Assembly (NCBI GenBank): GCA_964543795.1
Contig: CAZIZN010000011.1
Span: 1 to 64,000, forward strand
Reading direction: 5' to 3'
From: JACKIC01 sp964543795
GTDB taxonomy: Bacteria > Planctomycetota > UBA1135 > UBA2386
Length of the DNA: 64,000 bases
In this document: one piece after another, positions 20,502 through 31,847 of the stretch
Position numbering within the stretch: the stretch's first letter is position 1
How the letters are laid out: every line of letters starts with the position of its first letter
The notes under the pieces: model-generated
Told to the model about the DNA's origin: nothing
The model's database searches: none
The model's input: only the letters and a program-made list of their open reading frames with translations
Translations under genes and position numbers: made by a program

Positions 20502-21791
20502 ATGACCACCACCCCGTCGTTCCCCCTGCCGACCCCGGAGATCCACGTCTGGGTCGCCTACCTGACGGCGCGGTGCAACTTCGCCTGCGACTACTGCATC
20601 CAGAAGCCCAAGATGGTGCCGGGCCAGCGGCGCAAGCCGTGGGGCCGCTACCAGGAGCTGACGGGCCGCCAGTGGGTCGAGGCGCTCAACGCCTTCCCCG
20701 TGCGGCCCGAGCACCCGCTGATCCTGACCGGCGGCGAACCGTCGCTGCACAAGGACTTCGCCTTCATCGCCAGCCGGCTCGAGGGCTACGAACTCGACAT
20801 GACGTCGAACCTGACGTTCGACATCGACGCGCTGGCCCGCGAGATGCGCGCGCACGGCAAGCGCTTCAAGACGAGCTTCCACACCTACCACCCGAAGTTC
20901 CTGGCGCCCGAGAAGTGGCTCGACCAGGCCGAGCGCCTGCGCGACTCGGGCCTCGTCGAACAGCCGACCTTCTCGATGGTGAACCTGCAGCGTTTCCCGC
21001 ACTTCCGCGACGACGAGCACGACGCCAACGTGCGGCAGCTGGTGCGGCTGGCGGAGCGCCGGGGCCTCGCCTACCAGTGGAACGAGTTCCGCGGCACCCA
21101 CATGGGCGAGGCCTTCAACCGCGACCACAAGTACCGGATCGACTGCACGAGCGCCTGGGTCAACATCGACCCCGAGGGCAACGTCTTCAACTGCCAGTAC
21201 CATCTGACCGAGCGCAAGAACGCGTTCGGCAACGTCACGGCGATCGACGCGTGCCGGCCGCTGCCGAAGATGGGCGAGTGGTTCGCCTGCACTGACTTCG
21301 GCTACTGCGACCCGTGCCACGAGAACAGCGGCCACGGCGCGTTCCGCGACGAACACGGCAACATCTTCCGCCGCACGGCGAACGACGCCCGCGTCTACCT
21401 GCAGTGGATGGAACCCGCCGCGATCCGCGCCGTGGCGCAGCGCTACGTCGCGCAGGGTGACTCCGCCGAAGCCGAGTTCGCGCTGCTCGCCGCGATCGGC
21501 AAGCAGAAGCGCGACGGCACGGACGACGGCGAGACCTGGGCGGACCTGGGCATCGCGCTCTACGAGAACCGCCGCAGCAAGCAGAGCCTCGCCGCCCTGC
21601 TGCACGCGATCGAGCGCGGCGCGACGCGCGTCGAGACGGTCGGCGCCGCACTCGTGGTCGCCCGCGAACTGGGCCTCGTCGACCACGCCAAGGCGACGAT
21701 CCTGCGTCACGTGCCCGCCCAGAACCTGCAGCGCATCGAAGCGGCGCTGGATGCCCAAGGCACCGCCGCGCCGCCGTCCCTGGCGACTTGA
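20502..21791 (+). CDS. radical SAM protein with SPASM-like C-terminal Cys region and helical repeat tail
   Basis: 429 residues. CNFACDYC (Cx3Cx2C) binds the radical-SAM [4Fe-4S] cluster, and LILTGGEPSLH is the GGE motif. Around residues 215-285 comes a second Cys set, CTSAWVNIDPEGNVFNC followed by CDPC, typical of SPASM/twitch domains that hold an auxiliary cluster. The last ~110 residues look like TPR-like helices. Such enzymes modify peptides, proteins or sugars; the substrate is unknown. It is first in an operon with a GT9 transferase (3-nt gap) and an outer-membrane barrel. I preferred the ATG at 20502 over the TTG four codons upstream. Confidence 0.85.
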   Translation: MTTTPSFPLPTPEIHVWVAYLTARCNFACDYCIQKPKMVPGQRRKPWGRYQELTGRQWVEALNAFPVRPEHPLILTGGEPSLHKDFAFIASRLEGYELDMTSNLTFDIDALAREMRAHGKRFKTSFHTYHPKFLAPEKWLDQAERLRDSGLVEQPTFSMVNLQRFPHFRDDEHDANVRQLVRLAERRGLAYQWNEFRGTHMGEAFNRDHKYRIDCTSAWVNIDPEGNVFNCQYHLTERKNAFGNVTAIDACRPLPKMGEWFACTDFGYCDPCHENSGHGAFRDEHGNIFRRTANDARVYLQWMEPAAIRAVAQRYVAQGDSAEAEFALLAAIGKQKRDGTDDGETWADLGIALYENRRSKQSLAALLHAIERGATRVETVGAALVVARELGLVDHAKATILRHVPAQNLQRIEAALDAQGTAAPPSLAT

Positions 21792-21794
21792 CGC

Positions 21795-22685
21795 ATGGAC
21801 GTGCTCGTCGACTACCAGGGCGGGTGGGGACTCGGCGACCTGCTGTGTTCGGACCCGATGCTGCACGGGCTCGTCGAACGCCACGGCGAGGGCACGCGCA
21901 TCTGGCTGCGCGGCAACGCGGGCAACGTCGTGCACAACCCGCTCGTCGCCGGCATGGCGCGCGCGGACCAACGCTTCGACCGCGTCGTCGAGGTCAAGCT
22001 CTTCACCCACATGCCGGGTGAGCAGTACGCCGCCCTCGAGGCGATGCCGAGCTTGATCGACCACATGTGCAGCTATGCGGGCGTGGCTCCGAGCGATCGG
22101 CGTCCGCGCCTGCACCTGCAGGCCGACGACCGCGCCGAGCTGCGGGGACTGTCGCTGCCGCGCCGGCCGCGCATCGCGATCTGCGCCGACCACCGGGACC
22201 CCCTGCGCCACTGGCCCGTCGAGCGCTGGCGGCAGGTCGCGACCGTGCTGCAGGAGGCGGGCGCCTCGGTCGTCGCCGTGGGCAACAAGGACCGGCTCGG
22301 CGTCGGCACCGACCTCGTCGGACGCCTGACCATGCGCGAGACGGCGGCCGTGTTCGAGCAGTGCGACCTGTTCGTCGGCAACAACTCGGGCCCCTTCCAC
22401 TACGCACAGGCGGCGGGGACGCCGTGCGTCGTCTTGTTCTCGCTCGCGACGCCGCAGCGCTTCGTGCACCCCGGTGCCGTGGTGCACGCCGTCGAGGCCG
22501 ACGGCCTGCCTTGCCTCCACTGCATGACGCGCTGCTTCGCCGCGATGCAGCGCACCGGCTGCATCGCCAGCCCGCGGGGCCGCTGCATGACCGACATTCC
22601 CGTCGAACGCGTGCTCGACGCCGTCGAGCAGGCGCTCGCCTCGCGGATCACCCGCCGCGACCACCTCCAGGAGAGCCCACGATGA
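21795..22685 (+). CDS. glycosyltransferase family 9 (ADP-heptose:LPS heptosyltransferase-like)
   Basis: 296 residues with the GT9 pattern: an N-terminal VDYQGGWGLGDLL donor-domain start, a C-terminal VGNNSGPFHYAQAAGTP nucleotide-sugar loop, and CVVLFSLATPQRF. In LPS-making bacteria these enzymes add heptose to the lipid A core on the cytoplasmic side. A short Cys-rich segment near residue 240-260 (LHCMTRC...GRC) is common in planctomycete-like and some delta-type homologues; its role is unclear. It overlaps the following barrel gene as ATGA and follows the radical SAM gene by 3 nt, so the three products are made together. Confidence 0.85.
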   Translation: MDVLVDYQGGWGLGDLLCSDPMLHGLVERHGEGTRIWLRGNAGNVVHNPLVAGMARADQRFDRVVEVKLFTHMPGEQYAALEAMPSLIDHMCSYAGVAPSDRRPRLHLQADDRAELRGLSLPRRPRIAICADHRDPLRHWPVERWRQVATVLQEAGASVVAVGNKDRLGVGTDLVGRLTMRETAAVFEQCDLFVGNNSGPFHYAQAAGTPCVVLFSLATPQRFVHPGAVVHAVEADGLPCLHCMTRCFAAMQRTGCIASPRGRCMTDIPVERVLDAVEQALASRITRRDHLQESPR

Positions 22686-23587
22686 CCAGGATCGTCCCAC
22701 TCGCGCTCGCACTCGGCGCCGCGCTGTCCCCGCTCGTGGCCCAAGGTCCACGCAACGCCTCGTTCACGGGCATCCGCGACGTGCTCGCGGCATCGCTGCA
22801 GGACGAGGGCGGCGAACGGCGCGCCGGCGGTTCGTTCGGCATCGACGTGCCGACGGCGTACTACTTCCGCGGCATCCAGTACGAGAACCAGGGGCTCATC
22901 GTGCAGCCGCATCTCGAACTGCTCTACCCGCTGAACGAAGGCGGCGGCGGCACGACCGTCGACCTCGTGCTCGGCACCTGGAGTTCGCTGCACAGCGGCC
23001 CGACCGGCACCGGCGGCGGCGACATCGCGTGGTTCGAGACCGACTTCTACGTCGGCGTCGCCGCGAGCTTCTCGGAACGCTGGAGTGCGAGCGCCACCTA
23101 CTCCTGGTACGGCGAACCCCAGAACGGCGAGGTCGACGAGGAAGCGACGTTCGCCGTCGCCTACGACGACAGCACGGTCTGGTTCGAGGACTACGGCGGC
23201 CTGCAGCCCGCGTTCGTGCTCGGCATCGAGACCAAGGGGCAGGCCGACGACGGCAACGACAAGGGCATCTACGCACAGATCGGCGTCGAACCGACGTTCG
23301 CGCTCGGCGGCGACGGCGGCTTCGAAGGCACGCTCGCCGTGCCGCTCGCGGTCGGCATGAGTCTCGGCGACTACTACGAGGACGCCACCGGCAACGACAG
23401 CGTCTTCGGCTTCCTCGACCTCGGCGTGCGGTTCTCGACGCCGCTGACGATGCTGCCGTCGCGCTTTGGCCCGTGGGACCTCTCGCTGTCGCTGCACCTG
23501 CTCGTGCTCGGCGACACCACCGAGGAGTTCAACCAGGACGACACGACCGAGTGGATCCTGTCGCTCGGGCTGCGCACGACGTGGTGA
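22682..23587 (+). CDS. outer-membrane beta-barrel protein
   Basis: 301 residues. It has a signal peptide ending near LSPLVAQ, then alternating-hydrophobic strands with many aromatic girdle residues (YYFRGIQYENQ, WSASATYSWYG). It ends in Trp (LGLRTTW), like the C-terminal beta-signal read by BamA. I see no OmpA or porin family motif, so function is open: a pore, adhesin or export channel. Translational coupling to the GT9 gene (ATGA) suggests a shared envelope pathway. Confidence 0.75.
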   Translation: MTRIVPLALALGAALSPLVAQGPRNASFTGIRDVLAASLQDEGGERRAGGSFGIDVPTAYYFRGIQYENQGLIVQPHLELLYPLNEGGGGTTVDLVLGTWSSLHSGPTGTGGGDIAWFETDFYVGVAASFSERWSASATYSWYGEPQNGEVDEEATFAVAYDDSTVWFEDYGGLQPAFVLGIETKGQADDGNDKGIYAQIGVEPTFALGGDGGFEGTLAVPLAVGMSLGDYYEDATGNDSVFGFLDLGVRFSTPLTMLPSRFGPWDLSLSLHLLVLGDTTEEFNQDDTTEWILSLGLRTTW

Positions 23588-23661
23588 ACGGGTCGACGCG
23601 GCGCGACGCGGCCGTCCCAAGGGCAACCCCTCGCCCCTGAGGTCCCCCGCGCGTGACGATC

Positions 23662-23678
23662 CCGGCGCTGCGCGCCGG
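23662..23678 (+). terminator. hairpin after the barrel gene
   Basis: CCGGCGC/GCGCCGG stem of 7 bp with a 3-nt loop, 75 nt beyond the stop at 23587. No T-tract, so only a candidate. Confidence 0.25.
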
Positions 23679-23759
23679 TGCCAGCGCGACGACGGCTTCG
23701 TACTCCTGGCCACTCGACCGCGGCACTGCGACCCGCTGCGCGGCCGCGCCGGCAGGCTC

Positions 23760-24032
23760 TCAGCGACCCTTCAGGTGGCGCAGATTCGCTGCGGGACGCG
23801 CCTCGCGGGGGGGCGCGCCCCGCGCCGCCGCCGTGGCGGGCACGACGTAGCGCACGGTGCGCGCGCCGACGTGCCGATGCACCGGCGCATGGCTGCGCAC
23901 GACGACGACGACCGCGCCGTCGGCGCGCGGGGCACGCGCCGCAGGCGCCGAGACGGGCGCTGGCACGGGCTCCTGCGCAGGCAGCGTCGCCGCCAGCAGG
24001 ACGGGCAGAAGCAGGGACAGACGACGCAGCAT
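23760..24032 (-). CDS. small secreted protein, unknown
   Basis: 90 residues. Residues 1-22 are a clear signal peptide (RRLSLLLPVLLAATLPAQ). The mature part is Pro/Ala/Arg-rich with a VVVVVRSHAPVHRH segment and a basic C-terminus. No family recognised. The ATG at 24032 begins the signal peptide; the longer frame upstream is Arg-rich and unlikely. The Ala-Gln cleavage site matches other exported proteins in this window. Confidence 0.6.
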   Translation of the reverse strand: MLRRLSLLLPVLLAATLPAQEPVPAPVSAPAARAPRADGAVVVVVRSHAPVHRHVGARTVRYVVPATAAARGAPPREARPAANLRHLKGR

Positions 24033-24219
24033 CGGGATACTCCGCGGTAGGGCCGCACGCCGCGCGGCGCAGAAGCCTACCACACGCAGCGGCGTCCGCC
24101 CCGGCCGACCGCGCGCGCGGCGGGACCTGGGCGCAGGCGCTGGCGACGGCGCCGTCGATGACACCGGCGCTCGACGCGCGCGGGGCCGCGCGGCAGACGC
24201 CCCGCGCGGGCGCCCCCGC

Positions 24220-26016
<1,797 letters not shown>

Positions 26017-26122
26017 CAGGGTTTCGCGAGTCGGAGGAGTTGTCGTATCCTCGTGGTGTGTGGTTATCCAGGGACGCGAAGGCACGCCGCCGGCGGAATC
26101 GTGCCGTCCGGCAGGGACTTCG

Positions 26123-28429
26123 GTGACCCGGGTGCCCCGGCGAGGTAGTGGCCGCGTGCCGCAGATCGCAGCAGCTCCGTTCCTCGCGGCGGCGCCGTCC
26201 CTGCTGGCGCTGGCCTGCACAGCCGGTGCGCCGGCGCAGAGCGAGTGGCGGCCGGCCGCCCTGTTCGTCCCGCGCGACGGCGCCGCCGCGGCAGCCGATC
26301 CGCTGCACGCCATCGTCATCGCGTTCGGCGGCCACGACGGCACGGCCCCGCGCGGCGACACCTGGGCCTGGAGCAACGGCGCCTGGTCCGAGCGCACGCC
26401 GGCCGCGGCACCGCCCGCCCGCACGCGCGCCAGGCTCTGCCACGATCCCGTGCGGCAGCGCCTCGTGCTGTTCGGCGGGGAGGGTACGCTCGGCGAACTC
26501 GGCGACACGTGGACGTGGGACGGTGCTTCGTGGACCGCGGTGCCCACCACCAGCGGGCCGCTGCCGCGCGCGGGCCACGGGCTCGCGTTCGACAGCGCCA
26601 GCGGCCGCGTGCTGCTGTTCGGCGGACGGCGGCAGCAGGTCCACTTCGCCGACACCTGGACCTTCGACGGCACGCAGTGGATTGCGGCGAGCCCGGCGAC
26701 CGCGCCGGCCGCGCGCGAGGGTGTCGCGCTGGCCGCAGCACCGGGCGGCCCGCCGGTCCTGTTCGGCGGCAACCGCGGCACGACGCTGTTCGGCGACACG
26801 TTCCGCTTCGTCGGCGGCACCTGGCAGACCGTCGCGGTCGCGACTCCTCCGCCGCCGCGCACCGAGGCGCTGCTCGTGCCCGAAGGGCCGCCGGGCAACC
26901 TGCTGCTCGCCTGCGGCGCCGATGCCGTGGGCGTGCGCGGCGACAGCTGGCGCTGGAACGGCACTTCGTGGCAGAACCTGCCGGGCAGCGGCGCCCTGCC
27001 GCCGCGCGCCGGCGCGGCGGCGGCATTCGATGCGCAGACCCAGCGCCCGCTCGTGTTCGGCGGCCGCAGCACGGACGGGTCGCGCCTCGGCGACAGCCAC
27101 GAATGGAGCGGCGGCGGTTGGAGCCTGGCCGCGACCGCGGCGAGCCCCGCCGCGCGGCACGCCGGCGCGTTCGCCGACGATCCGCAGCGGGTGCGCCTCG
27201 TGCTGTTCGGCGGCACGACGCAGGCCGGCACCGAACTCGGCGACACCTGGGAGTGGGACGGTGCGGCGTGGAGCCAGCGCGCCGCCAGCGGCCCGTCGCC
27301 GCGCCAGCTGCACGCACTCGCCTTCGACGCCGGCCGCGGCAGCGTGCTGCTGTTCGGCGGCCTCGCCGCTGGCCAGACCCTCGGCGACACGCACGAGTGG
27401 AACGGCGCGGGCTGGAGCCCCTTGCTGCCGCCGCAGTCGCCGCAGGCGCGCCAGCTGCACGCCATGGTCTCGGCACAGGGCGGCGCCACCCTGCTGTTCG
27501 GCGGCGCCGACGCGCAGTTCCAGCCGCTCGCCGACGCGTGGCGCTGGTCGGGCGCCTCGTGGCAGGCCTTGTCCGCGTCGGGGCCCGCGGCGCGCTACGG
27601 CCACACGCTCGCCTTCCATGCGACGGCGGGACACGTCGTCCTGTTCGGCGGGCGCGACCTCCAGCAGATCTTCGCGGACACCTGGCTCTTCGACGGCACC
27701 GCCTGGCAGCAGGCGGCGCCGACGACGTCGCCGCCCGCGCGCGCCTACGCCCAGTCCACCTACGCGGCCGAACGCGACCGCGTGCTGCTGGTCGCCGGGC
27801 TCGATGCCTCGTTCCGGACGCTCGCCGACACATGGGAATGGGACGGCACGGACTGGAGCCCGGGCAACGTCGTCACCGCACTCCCCGCCCATCACAGCGG
27901 CCACCTCGCCTACGACGCGGCCAGCGAGCGCTGCGTCTCGTTCGGCGGCACGGACCTCGCGAACGACCTCGTCGCGACGGCGAGCTACGCCGCGCAGTTC
28001 CCGGCCGCGGCCGCGCCGTTCGGCACGGCCTGCGGCCCCGCCACCACGGCCGTCGCGCTCGCACCCGTGGCCGCGGCCCGCCCATGGATCGGTTCGACGG
28101 CGCTGCTCCGGTGCGAAGGGCTGCCGGCGAATCCGGGCGCCTCGCTGATGGTCTTCGGCTTCAGCGACCAGGTCTGGAACGGCCAACCCCTGCCGCTGCT
28201 GCTCGACGCGTACGGCCTCACGGGCTGCCAGCTCTGGATGTCGGCGGACGACGCGTTCCTGGTCCTGCACGGCGGCGGCAGCTTCCAGTTCGCGTTCCCG
28301 GTGTCGGCGGCACCCTACCTGCGCGGCTTCACCTACTGGAACCAGGCGCTCGTGCTCGACCCGGTCTTCGCCAATCCGCTCGGCGGCACCACGACGAACG
28401 CGGTGCGCTCGACGATCGGCGCGCGCTGA
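26123..28429 (+). CDS. secreted kelch-repeat beta-propeller protein
   Basis: 768 residues. After a signal peptide ending near GAPAQS there are about eleven kelch-like units of ~50 residues, each with LLFGG...LGDTWxWDG...W. These should form one or two beta-propellers. The last ~130 residues are a non-repeat beta domain common at the end of exported proteins in planctomycete-like genomes. Likely extracellular binding or scaffold role; no catalytic motif seen. GTG 26123 has an AGGGA sequence 6 nt before it and yields an Arg-containing signal N-region; GTGs at 26132 and 26156 are alternatives. Confidence 0.82.
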   Translation: MTRVPRRGSGRVPQIAAAPFLAAAPSLLALACTAGAPAQSEWRPAALFVPRDGAAAAADPLHAIVIAFGGHDGTAPRGDTWAWSNGAWSERTPAAAPPARTRARLCHDPVRQRLVLFGGEGTLGELGDTWTWDGASWTAVPTTSGPLPRAGHGLAFDSASGRVLLFGGRRQQVHFADTWTFDGTQWIAASPATAPAAREGVALAAAPGGPPVLFGGNRGTTLFGDTFRFVGGTWQTVAVATPPPPRTEALLVPEGPPGNLLLACGADAVGVRGDSWRWNGTSWQNLPGSGALPPRAGAAAAFDAQTQRPLVFGGRSTDGSRLGDSHEWSGGGWSLAATAASPAARHAGAFADDPQRVRLVLFGGTTQAGTELGDTWEWDGAAWSQRAASGPSPRQLHALAFDAGRGSVLLFGGLAAGQTLGDTHEWNGAGWSPLLPPQSPQARQLHAMVSAQGGATLLFGGADAQFQPLADAWRWSGASWQALSASGPAARYGHTLAFHATAGHVVLFGGRDLQQIFADTWLFDGTAWQQAAPTTSPPARAYAQSTYAAERDRVLLVAGLDASFRTLADTWEWDGTDWSPGNVVTALPAHHSGHLAYDAASERCVSFGGTDLANDLVATASYAAQFPAAAAPFGTACGPATTAVALAPVAAARPWIGSTALLRCEGLPANPGASLMVFGFSDQVWNGQPLPLLLDAYGLTGCQLWMSADDAFLVLHGGGSFQFAFPVSAAPYLRGFTYWNQALVLDPVFANPLGGTTTNAVRSTIGAR

Positions 28430-28432
28430 CGG

Positions 28433-31033
28433 TCACTCGTAGCGCACGGATTCGGCCGGACTCTGCCGCAGCGCGCGGGCCGCCGGCACCGCCGCCGCAC
28501 AGAGCCCGGTGACGAGCGCGGCGAGCGGCACGATCCCGTACCACGCCGTCGGCAGCTGCACCGGCGCGTCGAGCGCGGCGACCTGGTTCATGCCCGTCAC
28601 GAGCACGTAGGCCATCGGCACGGACAAGCCGATCGTCAGCGCCGAAGCCATCGCCGCGACGAGCCCCCCCTCGAGCAGGAAGGAGCCGCGCAGGCTCGCG
28701 CGCGGCAGCCCGAGCGCGCGCAGCACGCCGAGTTCGCGCATGCGACCCAGGGCGGCGATCGTCATGCCGTTGAGCAGACCGACGCCCGCGAGCACCAGCA
28801 TCAACAGCAGCAGGATGTCGAAGAGCACGAAGTCGCGGTCGACGTCGCGCAGCAGGTAGCCGTGGATGCCGTCCCCGGTCTTGCTGGTCGGCACGTGCGG
28901 CAGCAGCGACCGCACCGCCGCCGTCACGGCACCCGGATCGGTGCCCGGCCGCAGCCGCAGCGCGACGTGTTCGACGCAGGCCTCGGCGACGCAGAAGTCC
29001 TTGCGCAGCCAGTGCGGCGCGGCGACCGCGAACGCGCGCTCGTCGCCGTCGAAGCCGGCCGCGTCGCTGACGTGCAGCACCTGGTACGCGACCGGCACCT
29101 GGTTGCGGTCGAACAACGGCACGAGATCTCCCACCTGCCACCGCCGCGCCTTCGCGAGCCGGTGGCTCACGATCAGCGTGCGCACGCGTTCGTCGGCGTA
29201 GCGGCGCACGAGTTCGGGGTGGCCTTCGAGGGGACCTCCGGGTGCGGCAGCGCTGCCGGTGGAGAGACCGCGCAGCACGAAGCCGCCGCCGCGTTCCTCG
29301 CCTTCGAACAGGTCCATGCCCACGACGCCAGGGATCGTCGCGATCGGCCCGGCACGTTCGACCGTCACCGCGCCCGTGCGCAGGAACAGCCGCTCGTGCA
29401 GCGCCACCGCGGCGAACTGGTCGACCTCCGCGCGCAACGAAGCCGTCAACGCTTTGAGGCCGAGCAGCGCCAGCAGCACCGCCGACAGGCCGCATACGGC
29501 GGCGGCGATGCGGCCCGGGTTGCGCTGCAGCACCTTGTCGACGAGCCAGCTCGCCAGCGGTGCCGGCAGCCGGCACGGCAGCAACAGGGCGCGGCCGAAC
29601 CACGCGACGAACCAAGGGGCGAGCAGCAGCACGCTGCCGAACACGCCGAGCAGGCCCGCCAGCTGCAGCAGCACCATGCGCGTCTCGGCGCCCTCTTCGG
29701 CGGCGAGCGGGGTCATCGCCAGGTAGGCCAGCGGCAGCGCCAGCACGAGCAGGCCGAACAGCCAGAGGTTGACGCCCCGCAGCAGGTCGACGCCGTCGTT
29801 CGCGCCCGGCGCGAGCCCGCGCGCGCGCAGGATGTCGAGTGCTGGCACCTGCCGCGCCCGCACCAGCGGGAACATCGCGCCCGCGAGCGTGAAGAGCACG
29901 CCGAGCACGGCGGTCCAGGCGACCGGGAACCACGGGATCTCGAACGTCGACCAGTCCTTGCCCAGGCCGAGCGAACTGACGCGGAACAGCCGCAGCAGCC
30001 ACGCTAGCCCGAGCCCGAGGGCGACGCCGAGCGCGCTGCCGAGTGCGCCGAGCGCGAGCGCGTCGGCGAGGAAGATGCGGGTGATGGCACCGCTGCCGGT
30101 GCCCAGGCATCGCAGCAGACCGAGCTGCCGGATCCTGGCCACCAGCGCGTGCGAGAGCGTCTGGAAGACCACGAACATGCCGAGCAGGAGCGCCAGCCCG
30201 CCCAGCACCTTGAGTCCGTTGCGGAACGCGCGTTCGTCCGCACCTTCGCCGATCCGGGCGCTGCGCATGTCGACGAGGGTGAACTCGGAACGCAGGTCGC
30301 GTTCGAGGCGGTCGAGGTCCGCGCCCGGAGCGCGCAGCACCTGGAACACGTCGCCACCGCGCGGCAGCAGCTGGCGCGCGAGCGCGACGCCGCAGACCAG
30401 CACCTGTCCGTCGAAACGGCGCCCGAGACGATCGTCGCTCAGCACCCCGACGACCGTGACCTCGGTGCGGAACCGCGGCCGATCGGCGTCGCTCGGGATC
30501 GGCACGAGCACGCCGTCCTTGCACTCGACGCGAACGCTCGCCACGGGCTCCGCGAGGCGGATGCGGGCGCCGACGTCGACGCCGAGCAGGCGGGCCGCTT
30601 CGCTGCCGAGCAGCACGCCGCCGCCTTCGGCGTCGCCGGCGTCGAGGTCGCGGCCGTGGTGCACGACGTAGTGCGCGAACGGGCCGGCGGGCAACGGCCC
30701 GAGCCCGAACACCCCGACCTCCAGGCGCCGGTCGCCCGCCTCCAGGAGCCCGCGCGCCTCGCGCCAGACGGCGACCTCCTGCACGCCGTCCTGGTTCGCC
30801 AGCGCGGCGAACACCGACTCCGAAGACCGCTGCGGGTCGCTCGGCCGCAGCTCGATGTCCACGCGACCCCGCTGCGGATCCTGTGCCAGGAGCCGGCTCT
30901 GGATCGTGTTGTGGTCCATCACGTAGATGGCCACGACGATGGCCACGCCGAGCGCGATGCCGGCGAGCGTCAGCAGGAGCCGCAGGCGGCTAGATGCCCA
31001 GTTCCTGCAGACGACGAAAGACGTCAGCGACAT
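28433..31033 (-). CDS. ABC transporter permease, FtsX/MacB-like (double)
   Basis: 866 residues. Helix 1 at residues 18-40, a large extracytoplasmic MacB-type domain (~45-270), an FtsX block of three helices (~280-390), two more helices (~430-500), a second periplasmic domain (~560-740) and a final FtsX block ending SPAESVRYE. This two-FtsX layout is that of LolC/E-like or devC-like lipoprotein/peptide exporters with long permeases. It partners the ATPase gene that overlaps its start by 44 bp. Substrate unknown. It converges on the kelch gene with 3 nt between the stop codons. Confidence 0.9.
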   Translation of the reverse strand: MSLTSFVVCRNWASSRLRLLLTLAGIALGVAIVVAIYVMDHNTIQSRLLAQDPQRGRVDIELRPSDPQRSSESVFAALANQDGVQEVAVWREARGLLEAGDRRLEVGVFGLGPLPAGPFAHYVVHHGRDLDAGDAEGGGVLLGSEAARLLGVDVGARIRLAEPVASVRVECKDGVLVPIPSDADRPRFRTEVTVVGVLSDDRLGRRFDGQVLVCGVALARQLLPRGGDVFQVLRAPGADLDRLERDLRSEFTLVDMRSARIGEGADERAFRNGLKVLGGLALLLGMFVVFQTLSHALVARIRQLGLLRCLGTGSGAITRIFLADALALGALGSALGVALGLGLAWLLRLFRVSSLGLGKDWSTFEIPWFPVAWTAVLGVLFTLAGAMFPLVRARQVPALDILRARGLAPGANDGVDLLRGVNLWLFGLLVLALPLAYLAMTPLAAEEGAETRMVLLQLAGLLGVFGSVLLLAPWFVAWFGRALLLPCRLPAPLASWLVDKVLQRNPGRIAAAVCGLSAVLLALLGLKALTASLRAEVDQFAAVALHERLFLRTGAVTVERAGPIATIPGVVGMDLFEGEERGGGFVLRGLSTGSAAAPGGPLEGHPELVRRYADERVRTLIVSHRLAKARRWQVGDLVPLFDRNQVPVAYQVLHVSDAAGFDGDERAFAVAAPHWLRKDFCVAEACVEHVALRLRPGTDPGAVTAAVRSLLPHVPTSKTGDGIHGYLLRDVDRDFVLFDILLLLMLVLAGVGLLNGMTIAALGRMRELGVLRALGLPRASLRGSFLLEGGLVAAMASALTIGLSVPMAYVLVTGMNQVAALDAPVQLPTAWYGIVPLAALVTGLCAAAVPAARALRQSPAESVRYE

Positions 31034-31769
31034 CGAAGGGTCCCCCGGTCAGTTCGGCATCGGCGCGCAGCGCGCCGTCGTGCAGGAAGGCCACGCGGTC
31101 GCCGGCCGCGGCGTCGCGAGGGTTGTGCGTCACGAGCAGCACCGCGGTGCGAAGGCGCTGCTGCACCGAGCGCAGCAGCGCGATCACCTCCTCCCCGGCC
31201 TTGCTCGACAGGTTGCCGGTCGGTTCGTCGGCGAGCAGCAGCGGCGGCTGCGTCGACAGCGCGCGCGCGATCGACACACGCTGCATCTCGCCGCCCGACA
31301 GGTTCGCCGGCAGCCGGCGCCGCAGGTGTGCTATGCCGAGCAGTTCGCAGAGGCTCTGGATGCGGCCCTCGTGCCGGCGCGGGCTCTGCCCGAGGATGCG
31401 CAGCGGCAGGGTGACGTTCTCCTCGACGGTGAGATCCGGCAGCAGGTGGAAGAACTGGAAGATGAAGCCGATGCGCTCGCGGCGCACCGCCGCCCGGTGC
31501 TCCTCGTCGCCGCCCGCGAGGTCGATCCCGGCGATGCGCACTTCCCCCGCCGACGGCTTGTCGAGGCCTGCCAGCAGGTGCAGCAGCGTCGACTTGCCCG
31601 AGCCCGAGGGGCCCATGATCGTGAGGAACTCGCCGGGGGCCAGGGCCAGACCGACGTCCCGGACGATCGGCACCTCCTGGCCGTCGGCGGCGCGGAAGCG
31701 GAACAGCCCCCGGGCCAGGAGCACGGGGGCGGCGGTGGGCGCGGACGCAGGCTCGGACATCGATGGCAT
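30990..31769 (-). CDS. ABC transporter ATP-binding protein, MacB/LolD-like
   Basis: 259 residues with Walker A GPSGSGKST, Q-loop FIFQFFHLLPDLT, signature LSGGEMQRVSIARAL, Walker B LLLADEPTGNL and the H-loop VTHNPRDA. The TGNL wording and short size place it in the MacB/LolD/FtsE group that works with FtsX-type permeases. It energises the permease encoded next, with a 44-bp overlap. The ATG at 31769 is used; a second ATG three codons later (31760) is equally possible. No strong Shine-Dalgarno before either. Confidence 0.93.
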   Translation of the reverse strand: MPSMSEPASAPTAAPVLLARGLFRFRAADGQEVPIVRDVGLALAPGEFLTIMGPSGSGKSTLLHLLAGLDKPSAGEVRIAGIDLAGGDEEHRAAVRRERIGFIFQFFHLLPDLTVEENVTLPLRILGQSPRRHEGRIQSLCELLGIAHLRRRLPANLSGGEMQRVSIARALSTQPPLLLADEPTGNLSSKAGEEVIALLRSVQQRLRTAVLLVTHNPRDAAAGDRVAFLHDGALRADAELTGGPFDVADVFRRLQELGI

Positions 31770-31813
31770 GTTGCCGGCGCGGCGCACGGGCGCACTCACT
31801 TTGTGGCGCAAAC

Positions 31814-31841
31814 TTGGCGGAATGTGATGCGTCGATAGACT
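31814..31841 (+). promoter_or_regulatory. promoter TTGGCG-16-TAGACT of the RlmN-family gene
   Basis: -35 TTGGCG at 31814-31819, 16-nt spacer, -10 TAGACT at 31836-31841. Six nt separate the -10 from the GTG at 31848, so transcription should start on the G of GTG, giving a leaderless mRNA. Confidence 0.45.
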
Positions 31842-31847
31842 CGCGGC

